In this document: in pieces, positions 34,363 through 46,900 of the stretch
Position numbering within the stretch: the first letter of the stretch is position 1
Layout: the number at the start of each line of letters is the position of its first letter
NCBI RefSeq assembly: GCF_018861065.1
Contig: NZ_JAHKQO010000001.1
Span: 1 to 64,000, forward strand
Reading direction: 5' to 3'
Source of the DNA: Paraglaciecola arctica
GTDB lineage: Bacteria > Pseudomonadota > Gammaproteobacteria > Enterobacterales > Alteromonadaceae
DNA length: 64,000 nt
Program-made: the position numbers and the translations under genes
The notes under the pieces: model-generated
Database searches by the model: none
What the model was told of the DNA's origin: nothing
What the model saw: the letters and a program-made list of their open reading frames with translations, nothing else

Positions 34363-35925
34363 TTAAAACTCTAGGTTTTCAATAATATAGAGAGTATTGG
34401 CATCAATTACGGTTTGACCCGCATCCAAATATTTTTGCTCTAACACACCACCAGAGGCCCAAGTAGCAAAGTCGTCGTCGTTAATAACGCCTATAGTTGA
34501 TTCGTTAATCAGCCACATGCCTTCTAACTTGTCGTGAGGGTATTGTACTTCAGATACTAAATCAGCCACTAAGGTTTTAGTAACAGGGGTGATGTTCGTT
34601 AATCCATCCCAACCTTCGTTTAAGACTACTTCTTCTAGGGTTTGCCCGTCTTTGGTTAAACCTAAGTCTGCGTCTTGGATCCAGGCGCCTGTATCCGCAA
34701 TGGTTTCAACATCCGTAGCGCCACTAATGTCTATTTTATATAGGTGTTTCATCGCATCCGTATTAGATGCGTAAAAAGCGCCATCACGTTCAATTACCAC
34801 AAATTCAGTGGCACTCAGGGCAAAGATGCCAGATTGAGAGTTTTGAGCTTTTTCTTGTTGGTATAGGTATTGTGAAACGCTGCCTGTTTCTGTATCTACC
34901 GTCACGATACGTACTATGTCTAACGCTTTAACTGCACTACTTGGGTTATACATAGTCGATTGCATAATACCAACAAGGGTCTTTTCGTCAGGTGTAATTG
35001 CCAAACCTTCCATACCACGGTTAGCACGGCGATTAGCAAATTCTGCCGGTAGATTGAAGGTGACACGATTATCATTTTCAAAGGCGTTAATGCGGTCAAT
35101 TTCTGTTCCGTCTATGTCAAAGTGAACCATGTGAGGACCATATTCGTCACTGACCCAAAAAGTGCCGTCAGACAAGGCTACTAAACCCTCGCCATCTAAT
35201 CCATAGTCATCAAGTAATATAGGGTTGTTGGTGGCATCATAAGCTTGCGACATGTCTTCACGCAGCACTTCAACTGTACCATCGCTTAACACTGCATATG
35301 GGGTTTCACCAGTGCCACCTAGTGCTGAGCTGTTAGGTAAACCGGTAATTAAGGTACCATTGGGTCGCTTAAGTAAAATCTCTTCGATGATTTTTACATC
35401 GCCATTGTCTTGAATTTCAAATAGCCCAATACGCGGTGTGTAGTCGGCGACAGGGAACACCTTACCTGTGCCTAAATCGCCAGTATAGCTCGCGTTAGGT
35501 CCTCGGTCGGTGAGTGCGTAAAATTGGTTAGCGTTGCTAGGATGCTTAACCATATCTGAGCCGTAGCCCCCATTGCGTATTTCAAAGTTTGCGCCTGGTT
35601 TGGCACCGTCTTCTATATCACTACGCAGCACTGAATAGGGTAAACGTGATCCAGTTGTGCCAACTGTATTGGCTTCGCAATCAAAAGTGGTGTTTTCAAT
35701 TTCGCTCTCAGCTAAGGTGCCATCTGCATCAGCATCTAAACCTGATGTGATTTTGAGTCCACCAAAAGAACAATCACTGCTTCCAAACGCTAGAGTTTGA
35801 TGATTAACTAAACTATTCAGGCCGTTGCTGCCATTTTCACCATTGGTGCCATCAGCACCATCATCGCCAGAACAAGCGGTCAAAAGAGCGACTACGCTCA
35901 ACGAAATTATTCCTTTTTTATACAT
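34363..35925 (-). CDS. Phytase-like esterase lipoprotein
   Basis: 520 residues with a lipoprotein signal (LLTAC, C18). A short collagen-like glycine repeat (GADGTNGENGSNG) and an acidic DADADGTLAESEI segment come next; both are common at the start of marine surface lipoproteins. From about residue 95 the protein has the 'esterase-like activity of phytase' domain: LTDRGPNA, YGLDGEGLVALSDGTFWVSDEYGPH, RANRGMEGLAITPD and a final KLEGMWLINESTIGVINDDDF. The glutamates and aspartates of this beta-propeller bind metal and phosphate esters in relatives. A role in scavenging organic phosphate is plausible but not shown by context. Confidence 0.85.
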   Translation of the reverse strand: MYKKGIISLSVVALLTACSGDDGADGTNGENGSNGLNSLVNHQTLAFGSSDCSFGGLKITSGLDADADGTLAESEIENTTFDCEANTVGTTGSRLPYSVLRSDIEDGAKPGANFEIRNGGYGSDMVKHPSNANQFYALTDRGPNASYTGDLGTGKVFPVADYTPRIGLFEIQDNGDVKIIEEILLKRPNGTLITGLPNSSALGGTGETPYAVLSDGTVEVLREDMSQAYDATNNPILLDDYGLDGEGLVALSDGTFWVSDEYGPHMVHFDIDGTEIDRINAFENDNRVTFNLPAEFANRRANRGMEGLAITPDEKTLVGIMQSTMYNPSSAVKALDIVRIVTVDTETGSVSQYLYQQEKAQNSQSGIFALSATEFVVIERDGAFYASNTDAMKHLYKIDISGATDVETIADTGAWIQDADLGLTKDGQTLEEVVLNEGWDGLTNITPVTKTLVADLVSEVQYPHDKLEGMWLINESTIGVINDDDFATWASGGVLEQKYLDAGQTVIDANTLYIIENLEF

Positions 35926-36129
35926 GTTATTATTCCCGTGTTTGTTTAAAACTACAAAATATTAGTGATGCTATGTAACAGATCTATTACGCATTTATGA
36001 CGGTTTTATTATTGGATAGGCTAGAAGTGGTTAGAATGAAAGGCAGGTGAATTCAAATAGTTTGATATGTGGACTATTGTAACTTAAGCTTTTTTCTCGA
36101 TTTTATTCAGTTAGCAAAAAAACAAAGTT

Positions 36130-36744
36130 ATGGAAAATAGTATGAAACGTGATGTTTTTTTGTACCAATTAATTAATAGTATTTCTTCAATTTTGGCTGT
36201 TAACGATGATTATACTGCTCACCATCAAAATAATGTTGCTGTTATCGCTCGTTTGATAGCACAGCAGTTAGGTTTGAGTGCATTTGAAGTTGAGGGGATA
36301 CGTATTGCTGGGCAAATCCATGATATCGGTAAATCAGCTATCCCTAATGAATTATTGACAAAGAGTGGGAAGTTGAATGATGAGGAATTTTCGTTGATAA
36401 AAACCCATGCCAGTCGAGCACAAGAGTTATTAGAAGGCATTGAATTTCCTTGGCCTGTGTTAGATATGGTTTTACAACACCACGAAAAAATGGACGGCAG
36501 TGGTTATCCCAAAGGATTGATCGCAGAGCAAATTTGCTTAGGTGCTCGAATTTTGGCCGTTGCAGATTTAGCGGATTCTATGATCAACCCGAGACCTTAT
36601 AGAGGGGCACTAGGGTTAGAGAGCGTACTTGACGAATTACACACTCATGCACATTTGTACGACAAAAGTGTGAGTGAAGCATTCCGTAAAATCGTATCAG
36701 ATGGTGGTAGCCGTTTATATGCAGCTATTGAAATTGTGCCCTAG
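36130..36744 (+). CDS. HD-GYP domain phosphodiesterase
   Basis: 204 residues, essentially a stand-alone HD-GYP domain. Metal-binding H64-D65 (HDIGK), H117-H118-E119 and D122-GSGYP are all present, along with VADLADSM and the RPYRGALGL stretch of active members. HD-GYP proteins hydrolyse cyclic di-GMP. No receiver or sensory domain is attached, so control must come from a partner or from expression. An alternative ATG at 36142 would remove four residues. Monocistronic. Confidence 0.88.
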   Translation: MENSMKRDVFLYQLINSISSILAVNDDYTAHHQNNVAVIARLIAQQLGLSAFEVEGIRIAGQIHDIGKSAIPNELLTKSGKLNDEEFSLIKTHASRAQELLEGIEFPWPVLDMVLQHHEKMDGSGYPKGLIAEQICLGARILAVADLADSMINPRPYRGALGLESVLDELHTHAHLYDKSVSEAFRKIVSDGGSRLYAAIEIVP

Positions 36745-36817
36745 AAAATAGGGTTAGAACGACCTTATCTCACCCACAAACACGGCTCACTTATACTGGT
36801 GGTTCGCTTGAGTGATT

Positions 36818-37591
36818 TTACTTATCAGTCAATATTTGATGATTACTCTCAGTTTCTAACTTTTGCATCTTTAGATTATGTTTTTCAAAATACGGTTCAA
36901 TCTTATTGAGTTCAATGTACTTGGCCATTAGGTTGGCTACCTCGTCATAATACTGCATGGCCGCAGAGTTTTTAGGAATACTAATGTAGTGAGGATTATA
37001 AAAAGTTTCAGTAAAGTGACTTTTTTCGAATTTGCCTTCGAACATTTCTTTATTGTGAGATTCTGACGAAACGGCAATATCGATACGGCTCAGTGCCAGC
37101 ATCGATACCAATTGTTCGGTTTCTTCAACAAAAATGACCCTTCTTTTATCCATTCTTGCAAATTTAGGAGAGTAAAAAACACCGTGAATAGCGCCCACCA
37201 CCACTTTTTGTAAATCATCATAGGAGGTGATGTCTGATTTTAACGCGGGAGACTTAAAAAATGAGAGTTTTCGAACTCGATCCTCGTATTTAATTGGTGC
37301 TAAAAACTTCTCTCGTTCTGGCGTCATGGAGTGACGTATTAGAATATCAACTCTGCCTTCTTTGGCGTCTTTTAGGGAGCGCAACCAGGGGGCTTTTATC
37401 CAAATAATATTGTGGCCAAGCTCGTTAAAAATATCATTTACCAATTCGGGAACAGCCCCTAAACATTTATCGTTTTGAAAATATAAATCAGGCGGGTAGT
37501 CGCGACAGTGGGCCACAAAGTCTTTGGCGAACACATAATTGGAGAGCGTTGCAGTGATACAAATCATCAATATTACTGATATAAACTTCAT
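36818..37591 (-). CDS. Periplasmic substrate-binding protein (SBP_bac_3 type)
   Basis: 257 residues with a signal peptide (MKFISVILMICITATLSNYVFA). The rest fits the family 3 solute-binding fold: PELVNDIFNELGHNIIWIKAPWLRSLKDAKEGRVDILIRHS near the N-terminus and a C-terminal lobe with VSMLALSRIDIAVSSES. No transporter genes are adjacent. Many such orphan proteins of Alteromonadales are not transport partners but sensors or remnants, so the ligand (perhaps an amino acid) is unknown. Confidence 0.75.
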   Translation of the reverse strand: MKFISVILMICITATLSNYVFAKDFVAHCRDYPPDLYFQNDKCLGAVPELVNDIFNELGHNIIWIKAPWLRSLKDAKEGRVDILIRHSMTPEREKFLAPIKYEDRVRKLSFFKSPALKSDITSYDDLQKVVVGAIHGVFYSPKFARMDKRRVIFVEETEQLVSMLALSRIDIAVSSESHNKEMFEGKFEKSHFTETFYNPHYISIPKNSAAMQYYDEVANLMAKYIELNKIEPYFEKHNLKMQKLETESNHQILTDK

Positions 37592-40094
<2,503 letters not shown>

Positions 40095-40167
40095 AAGCCT
40101 CATTTTTAAATAGGTAAAATGAGATAGGTCAGTACCTAGGCTTAGATCAAACATTGAAAATAATAAT

Positions 40168-40200
40168 AAGCGCTTCATTTGAGGCGCTTTTTTATTTTTA
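40168..40200 (+). terminator. Rho-independent terminator of katG
   Basis: Stem AAGCGCTTCA/TGAGGCGCTT with one wobble pair and a two-to-four-base loop, followed by a T-rich run. Confidence 0.9.
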
Positions 40201-40215
40201 GGAGTAGGATAAGCG

Positions 40216-40260
40216 CTGTAATCAATTGTAATTTAACATAAGGATTACAATTGATTACAG
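40216..40260. repeat. Perfect 17-bp inverted repeat
   Basis: CTGTAATCAATTGTAAT (40216-40232) and its exact reverse complement (40244-40260) flank an 11-base loop. It lies 58 bases before the next gene and lacks a T run, so it is not an ordinary terminator. It could be a regulator site or an RNA structure in the leader. Confidence 0.7.
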
Positions 40261-40318
40261 AAATACAAATTAGGTTAAGCTATATTATTGAACAACTTAA
40301 AATAAAAACATTATTACT

Positions 40319-42013
40319 ATGACTCGTTTATCCAGTTCGGCAAAAATACGCAATTTTAGATTTTCAGATAATTTAAGGTTTTCTGTTAAAGAGTTCATTT
40401 TGCTGCCTTTATTATTGGCTATTTTTGCGACTACCACTGGGTGTAATAGCTCTGACGATAAGATGCAGGTTATACAAGAAATCGATAATTCAGAGTCTGA
40501 TTTGGAATTATTGCAAAGCGCTAAGGCAAAGTGGCAAAGCCAGTCTGGCCAATTTTATACCATTCAAAGTCAACGCTTTTGTGAATGCGCAACTGAGATG
40601 TCGTCACAAATGGAAATCAGCGTATCTGACAATTTGATACTGTCCGCATACGATATTGCGTCAGACCAAGCCATTTCTGCAGAAGTGCAGCAAGAAATCC
40701 AAACGGTGGATGACTTATTTGCGTTAATTGAAAAAGCGATTGCAGACGAGGTGTCGATTGAAGTCACTTATAACGAAGAATTTGGTTATCCTGAATCTGC
40801 GAAAATAGATCTTGAACAGCTTGCTGTTGATGGCGGTTTGTTTGTCACCTTATCAGATTTGGAAGTAAAGGACTCACTCTTGGCATTGGAAAAGGTCACG
40901 TGGGTGGTAGAGTCTTTCACTACAATCGCTGGCCCAAGACCCATTATCGATGGTTCAAATATTTCACTTTCGGTTGATATGCAAAATATGCAAGTAAGTG
41001 GCTTAGGAGGCTGCAATAGCTATAGTGCTGATTTGGTACTAGATGAAAAAAATAGCAATATCTCTATATCTAATATCGTTAGTACAGAGATGGCTTGTAT
41101 TGAGCCAGAAGATGTTATGCAACAAGAGCAAAGTTATTTTGCTACTTTATCTCAGGTGCAGTTTTATTCATTTGACCAAGCCACGTTAACCATGGTGGTT
41201 GGTGGGGACTCGGGCTTACATTTTGTGGCCAAACAACATTCAGTTACTGATCCAATAGTTGTCAATCCATCAGATGAGACAAGTGCATTACAAGCGGCTA
41301 AAAAAAAATGGGACAGTCTTTCGGGGCAATTCTATACCATTCAAAGTCACCGATTTTGTGAGTGTGAAGATGAATATCAATCTCAAATGGAAGTGAATGT
41401 TTTAGGCAATAAGGTCGTATCTGCATTTGATACTGTTTCAGGTGACGAAATATCTGAAGAAATTCAGCAAGAAATTAAAACGGTAGATGGTTTGTTTGCC
41501 TTAATTGAAAAAGCCATTGCTGACGGTATTTCAATTAATGTTAGCTATAACCAAGAATATGGTTACCCAGAAACTGCGCAAATTGACCTTGAACAATTGG
41601 CTGTAGACGGTGGGTTACACATTAATTTGTCAGATTTGCAGATTAAAAACACACAAACAGCATTTGATTATGTTGTCTGGGAATTAACATCCTTTGATAG
41701 TATCGCTGGACCTCAACCCATAATTGAAAATAGTAGTGTAACATTGTCGATTGATGTTCAAAATTTACAAGTAAGTGGTTTCGGCGGCTGCAACGAATAC
41801 AGTGGCGACTTGGAAATAGACAATAAGAACAACATGACAATTTCTAACATTGTTAGCACTGAATTAGCATGCACTGAGCCAGAAAATATCATGCAGCAAG
41901 AAATGAGCTATTTTTCCACCTTAGAGCAAATTCAATTTTTTAATTTTTATGATGCAGACTTAAATATGACAGTGGGTGCTGATTCAGGATTGAATTTTGT
42001 AATAGCTGATTAA
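40319..42013 (+). CDS. Lipoprotein with duplicated DUF6174-META (HslJ-like) modules
   Basis: 564 residues with a lipoprotein signal (ATTTGC, C42; the region before the hydrophobic stretch is unusually long). Two copies of one module follow, about residues 62-312 and 322-564. Each begins with a DUF6174-type stretch (WQSQSGQFYTIQSQRFCEC; second copy WDSLSGQFYTIQSHRFCEC) and ends with a META domain (QVSGLGGCNSYS ... VSTEMACIEPE and QVSGFGGCNEYS ... VSTELACTEPE). META proteins such as HslJ are linked to envelope stress or adhesion. The copies are very alike in sequence, so the duplication seems recent. Function unknown. Confidence 0.82.
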   Translation: MTRLSSSAKIRNFRFSDNLRFSVKEFILLPLLLAIFATTTGCNSSDDKMQVIQEIDNSESDLELLQSAKAKWQSQSGQFYTIQSQRFCECATEMSSQMEISVSDNLILSAYDIASDQAISAEVQQEIQTVDDLFALIEKAIADEVSIEVTYNEEFGYPESAKIDLEQLAVDGGLFVTLSDLEVKDSLLALEKVTWVVESFTTIAGPRPIIDGSNISLSVDMQNMQVSGLGGCNSYSADLVLDEKNSNISISNIVSTEMACIEPEDVMQQEQSYFATLSQVQFYSFDQATLTMVVGGDSGLHFVAKQHSVTDPIVVNPSDETSALQAAKKKWDSLSGQFYTIQSHRFCECEDEYQSQMEVNVLGNKVVSAFDTVSGDEISEEIQQEIKTVDGLFALIEKAIADGISINVSYNQEYGYPETAQIDLEQLAVDGGLHINLSDLQIKNTQTAFDYVVWELTSFDSIAGPQPIIENSSVTLSIDVQNLQVSGFGGCNEYSGDLEIDNKNNMTISNIVSTELACTEPENIMQQEMSYFSTLEQIQFFNFYDADLNMTVGADSGLNFVIAD

Positions 42014-42160
42014 TCTGACTGATAGCTTTGATTGATAGATTGAGAATACGTCTACGTGAGTATTCTTAAGTTTTTGATTAATTCATTGACTAACAATGAG
42101 TCTGTTACTTAGCATTGCCGGTAACCTTACACGTAGCATTTTGCAGTTTCAAAATATATG

Positions 42161-42739
42161 CTATGCGTCGTTGACCTCACTTGCTATTTGGTAAATCCGC
42201 AGGGTTGTTCTCATCGTTTCATTCGGATCATCAACCGAGCTTGATAACATAATACCTTCAGCAACTGATTCTACATTTTTTGCAAATTCATAGGTACTTA
42301 AGCCTATAACACTCAGGCTCAACTGATTATCTTCGATAGCTTGGTTCAATTTAGTTTGGATCGCCTCTTGGGTTTTAATTCGGTTTTGTTCCAATAGGTC
42401 CGCGCAATGAGATTGCCCAGCTAGAAATAAATCCGATTTAATGATCGCGTTGGGTATATTTTCAAACACTTCAGTACAACGTTGCGATAAAAAATCATAA
42501 GTGTCTTCCCAAAAGCGACCTTGGCTATTTATATATGCTTGAACTTGTATGTCTTTTTCGAGCAAAAAATTTTGAATAAAGGCTCTAAACAAAATTTCTT
42601 TAGAAGAAAACTGTTTGTGGATCGTGACCCGCGACACTTTTGAGTACCGACTTATCATCGCAATACTTGCAGCGCTATAACCATGTTGGAAAAAACACTC
42701 TTTGGCTGTATCAAATATTTTTCGAGTACTATTTAACAT
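42161..42739 (-). CDS. TetR family repressor of the adjacent RND pump
   Basis: 192 residues from the ATG at 42739, eight bases after an AGGTGA; a TTG one codon earlier is less likely. The N-terminal helix-turn-helix (FFQHGYSAASIAMISRYSKVSRVTIHKQFSSKEILFRAFI) is typical of TetR. The C-terminal ligand domain shows no recognisable specificity. It is divergent from the efflux genes, and a perfect palindrome lies between the two starts, the usual layout of AcrR-type local repressors. Confidence 0.88.
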   Translation of the reverse strand: MLNSTRKIFDTAKECFFQHGYSAASIAMISRYSKVSRVTIHKQFSSKEILFRAFIQNFLLEKDIQVQAYINSQGRFWEDTYDFLSQRCTEVFENIPNAIIKSDLFLAGQSHCADLLEQNRIKTQEAIQTKLNQAIEDNQLSLSVIGLSTYEFAKNVESVAEGIMLSSSVDDPNETMRTTLRIYQIASEVNDA

Positions 42740-42800
42740 CAATGTTCACCTCTTAGCTTGGCACATAGTCTACGATAACGACGCTATTTTTTCAACATGG

Positions 42801-42817
42801 TTTACACATTGTGTAAA
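42801..42817. promoter_or_regulatory. Probable TetR operator
   Basis: A perfect 17-bp palindrome, TTTACACA-T-TGTGTAAA, lies midway between the TetR gene and the efflux operon. Its size and position are those of a TetR-dimer site, and it may cover the promoter of the pump. Confidence 0.7.
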
Positions 42818-42884
42818 TGTGTTAACATTGCGGCGCTAAGTGTTAGTGTGTTTAATTTTTATTCAAGTATTTTGAGGAAGTAAT

Positions 42885-43931
42885 ATGAAATTGTGGGTCA
42901 GTGTAGGTGTATTACTGCTACTACAGGGGTGTTCTGAGTTAGCGGCGGTCGACCCAGAAAAGGCGCCAATAGTGGTGCAAACTTTCGAAGTGGCTGCACA
43001 ACCAAGTAGTGAAGTGTATGAATTCCCAGCGGTTGTTTCAGCTGTGAAAAATGTAGAGCTTAAATTCGAAGTGGCAGGGCGCTTAATCGCCACTGACTTA
43101 ATAAAAGGTCGAAAAGTTCAAAAAGGACAAGTCTTGGCTCAGATCGATCCCGCTCCTTATGAACGCAAAGTAAAAGATCGAGAAGTACGACACGAACTGG
43201 CGACTAATGATTTAAAACGTATTAAGTCTTTGTATAAAACAGGTGGCGTATCCCAGAGTGCTTATGACAATGCTAAAACACAGTTCGAAACTACATTATT
43301 AGATCTAAACAACGCTAAACAAGATTTGAGTTATACCAAAATTACGGCGCCATTTGATGGTTTCGTGTCTGACAGATATATTGAAAACGACAGTTATGTA
43401 CAAGTGGGAAATTCTGTTGCCACTATCCAAGACCGTTCATCGTTGTATTTTTCTTTTGATGTACCTGAACGTGTAATGACCTTGAATAAAGGTAATACCG
43501 AAGTCATTGCCACAGCTCGTATCATTGGAATTGAAGAGCAAACCTTTAAAATTCACTATGTAGAACATGAAGCCATTCCAGACCCTATTACCCAGACATA
43601 CAATCTAACCTTTGCAATTGATAATGCTCAAGAAACATTACTGATCCCAGGCTCAAGAGCAATGGTAACCATACAAAGCCAAAAAGCGACCGACAAAATT
43701 ACATCAGTACCTGTTTCGGCAGTATTTGGGGATGGCGAAACTGGTTTTGCCGTATGGTTGTTTGACGAACAACAAGAAATCGTAACCAAACGCAAGGTCA
43801 GTGTAAACGGTATGTCTGGAAAATTTGCGATAGTTGACCAGGGTTTATCTGAAGGCGATAAAGTGGTGGCAGCCGGTATTACCTATATGCGCGAAGGTTT
43901 AATGGTAAGAGAATATAAGGCCGAACAGTAA
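42885..43931 (+). CDS. RND efflux periplasmic adaptor (membrane fusion) lipoprotein
   Basis: 348 residues with a lipoprotein signal (LLLLQGC, C16). The adaptor layout is clear: a first barrel-sandwich half (VELKFEVAGRLIATDLIKGRKVQKGQVLAQIDPAPYERK), a coiled-coil hairpin (about 85-135; LKRIKSLYKTGGVSQSAYDNAKTQFETTLLDLNNAKQDL), the second half (YTKITAPFDGFVSDRYIEND) and a beta-barrel. It links the inner-membrane pump to an outer-membrane channel, which is not encoded here. The stop shares one base with the pump gene. Confidence 0.93.
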   Translation: MKLWVSVGVLLLLQGCSELAAVDPEKAPIVVQTFEVAAQPSSEVYEFPAVVSAVKNVELKFEVAGRLIATDLIKGRKVQKGQVLAQIDPAPYERKVKDREVRHELATNDLKRIKSLYKTGGVSQSAYDNAKTQFETTLLDLNNAKQDLSYTKITAPFDGFVSDRYIENDSYVQVGNSVATIQDRSSLYFSFDVPERVMTLNKGNTEVIATARIIGIEEQTFKIHYVEHEAIPDPITQTYNLTFAIDNAQETLLIPGSRAMVTIQSQKATDKITSVPVSAVFGDGETGFAVWLFDEQQEIVTKRKVSVNGMSGKFAIVDQGLSEGDKVVAAGITYMREGLMVREYKAEQ

Positions 43932-46900
43932 TGGATATCGCTCGCTATTCACTGACAAAGTCAGTCAACGTTTGGTTACTTGCCTTAGTTTGTATTGTGG
44001 GGGGGCTAGTCGCACTAGAGAACATCGGGCGTCTAGAAGATCCAGCGTTTACTATCAAAGAGTCCATGATAATGACCTATTATCCTGGCGCCAGTGCGGA
44101 AAAAGTAGAAAGAGAGCTTACCGAACAAATCGAAATTGCTTTGCAGAAAATGCCGCAATTAAGACGTCTGAAATCAACCAGTAAACCGGGTGTGTCACAA
44201 ATTAGAGTTGAGGTCTTACATAATTACGACACCGACCAATTGCCACAAATTTGGGACGAGCTTAGAAAACGATTGAGTGATTTAACGTCATCCTTGCCAT
44301 TAGGTACCACAGTACCTGCAGTCATTGACGATTTTGGTGATGTATTTGGATTGTATTACGCATTAACTGCCCCAGATTTTACACCTTATCAGGTGAGAGA
44401 GTTTTCGCGGATTATTCGCCGCGAATTGTTAACTATCGACGGCGTGGCTAAAGTCGATGTTAATGGCATTCTTCAAGAAGAGATTGTGGCAACTTTTGAT
44501 ACTTTCCAAATTGCTGGTTTAGGTTTGTCATTTCCTGATATTACCCAGCTTTTAGATAATAATTTACGTCCGTTTAGTGGTGGTAGATTGTTAGTCGAAG
44601 GCAAACAAGTCAGATTATCTATTGCTGATTCCTCAAATAGGCTCCAAGAAATACGTAACTTACCCATAGTTTTACCGGGGAATAATGCCTCTATTAAATT
44701 AAAAGATATTGCTGAAATTAGTATACAGCCGGTAGAAATTCCAGACAGTGCTATGCGTTATAACGGGGAAGAAGCCATCACCTTTGCAGTGTCAGCCAAA
44801 TTTGATGTAAACATTGTGGATGTGGGTCACAAAGTTAATCAAAAAATTGATGAATTATTACATAGCTTACCTGCCGGTATTGAAGTTGAATCTTTGTATG
44901 ACCAAGCCAGCATAGTGGAAACCGCTGTTGATGGCTTTATTGTTAATTTAGAAGTGTCTGTACTGGTTGTGACCCTAGCGTTGTGCATATTTATGGGATG
45001 GCGCTCGGGAGTGGTAGTGGGCGTTACTTTGTTAATTACCGTGTTGGGTACCGTATTATTTATGTGGTTATCAGACCTACGCTTACAGCGGATTTCGCTA
45101 GGAGCCATGGTGATTGCAATGGGTATGTTAGTGGATAATGCCATAGTAGTAGCAGAAGGCATGATGATGCGAATGGCAAAAGGTAAATCAGCTATCGAGG
45201 CCGCCAGTTTTATTGTTAGACGGACCCAATGGCCGTTACTTGGCGCAACCGTCATTGGTATTATGGCATTTTCGGGTATTGGTTTATCTGATGACGCGAC
45301 CGGTGAATTTTTGTTTTCATTGTTTGCAGTAGTACTGATTTCACTGATGCTTAGTTGGGTGTTTGCGGTTTCATTGACACCTTTGTTAGGGCGTTACTTC
45401 TATAAAGTTGGTGAACAACAAGAAACTGAAACAAAACTATCAGGTTTTTCACTAGGCTACTTATCGTTTCTGAAACAAGCGCTGCGTTATCGATGGATTA
45501 GTTTGATTGTTTTGATCGCCATTACTATCAGTGCCTATGCGAGTTTTGGTTTAATTAAACAAGGTTTTTTTCCACCTTCTAACGCTCCAGTATTTTTTAT
45601 TAATTATTGGAGCCCTCAAGACAGGGATATACGCAACACAGCAGAGAATATGATGAAAGGAGAATCAATCATATTAGATGATGAGTCAGTAACTTCGGTG
45701 GCAAGTTTTGTGGGGCGAGGAGCAGAGCGTTTTACTTTGCTATATGGCCCTGAAATGCCGAACGAAAGTTATGGATTGTTTTTTGTTAGGGTTGCAAACG
45801 CGGAAGATATTCCAGCTACTGCGAAGTCTTTAGCAGATAAACTAAAGTCAGTTGACCCTGATGGGCGTTTTTACCCTAAAGTGATTCAGTTTGGTCCGGC
45901 GGCGCCGGCTAAGTTAGAAACTCGAATTTCTGGACCCGATCCAACTATTCTCAGAAACCTTGCTCAACAAGTAAAAGATATCTATTTTGACGACTCGCTT
46001 ATTGACAGTGTACGAGATGATTGGCGCGAAAAAGGCATAATATTAACGCCGCAATACGATGAGATAACCGCAGGTTTGGCTGGTGTCTCTCGTTCGGATT
46101 TCTCACAGGCTATTCAATTTGCTAGTAGTGGGTTACAAATTGGGCAGTTACAGTCAGGTGACTATCTATATCCGATCATTGCAAAAAGTCGTACCCAAGA
46201 TACGCCTGACATGTCCGATATAAAAAATAGTATGGTATGGAGTAGCAGCCAAAGACGTTATATACCTTTTCAGCAGGTTTCTAGTGATATTAAATATCAA
46301 AGTGAAGAGTTGTTGATACAACGTCGAGATCGCGTGCGCACGATTACTGTCTCTGCTGAGCCAGGGGCTGATGAAACTGCAGGTGCCGCGTTTACTCGGG
46401 TACAAGGCCAAATTGAAAATATTGAACTACCTATGGGGTACTCTATCGAGTTTGGTGGTGAATATGAATCGGCTAACGAAGCTCAAGAAGCCTTAGGAAA
46501 AGGTTTGCCACTGGGATTCTTAGTGATGTTTTTAATTAGTGTGGTGTTGTTTGGTCGGGTACGGCAACCTTTGATTATTTGGTTAATTGTGCCCATGGCA
46601 ATAGTTGGCGTTGTGGCTGGTTTGTTGGCCGCAGATATGCCATTTGGTTTTATGTCATTGTTAGGCTTTTTAAGCTTATTCGGCATGCTAATAAAAAATG
46701 CCATTGTTCTGCTAGAAGAAATTGATCTGCAGATTGCTGAAGGTAAACCGCCATTACAAGGGTTGATTGAGGCAAGCGTCAGTCGTTTAAGGCCGGTAGC
46801 ATTAGCCGCTATTACCACTATTTTAGGCGTGCTTCCTTTATTGTTTGATCCCTTCTTTGCAGATATGTCGGTGACTATTATGGGGGGCTTGGCATTTGCT

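Noticed and set aside
44839-45255. Minus-strand frame of 138 codons in the RND pump gene
   Set aside because: Threonine-rich shadow of the transmembrane region on the other strand.
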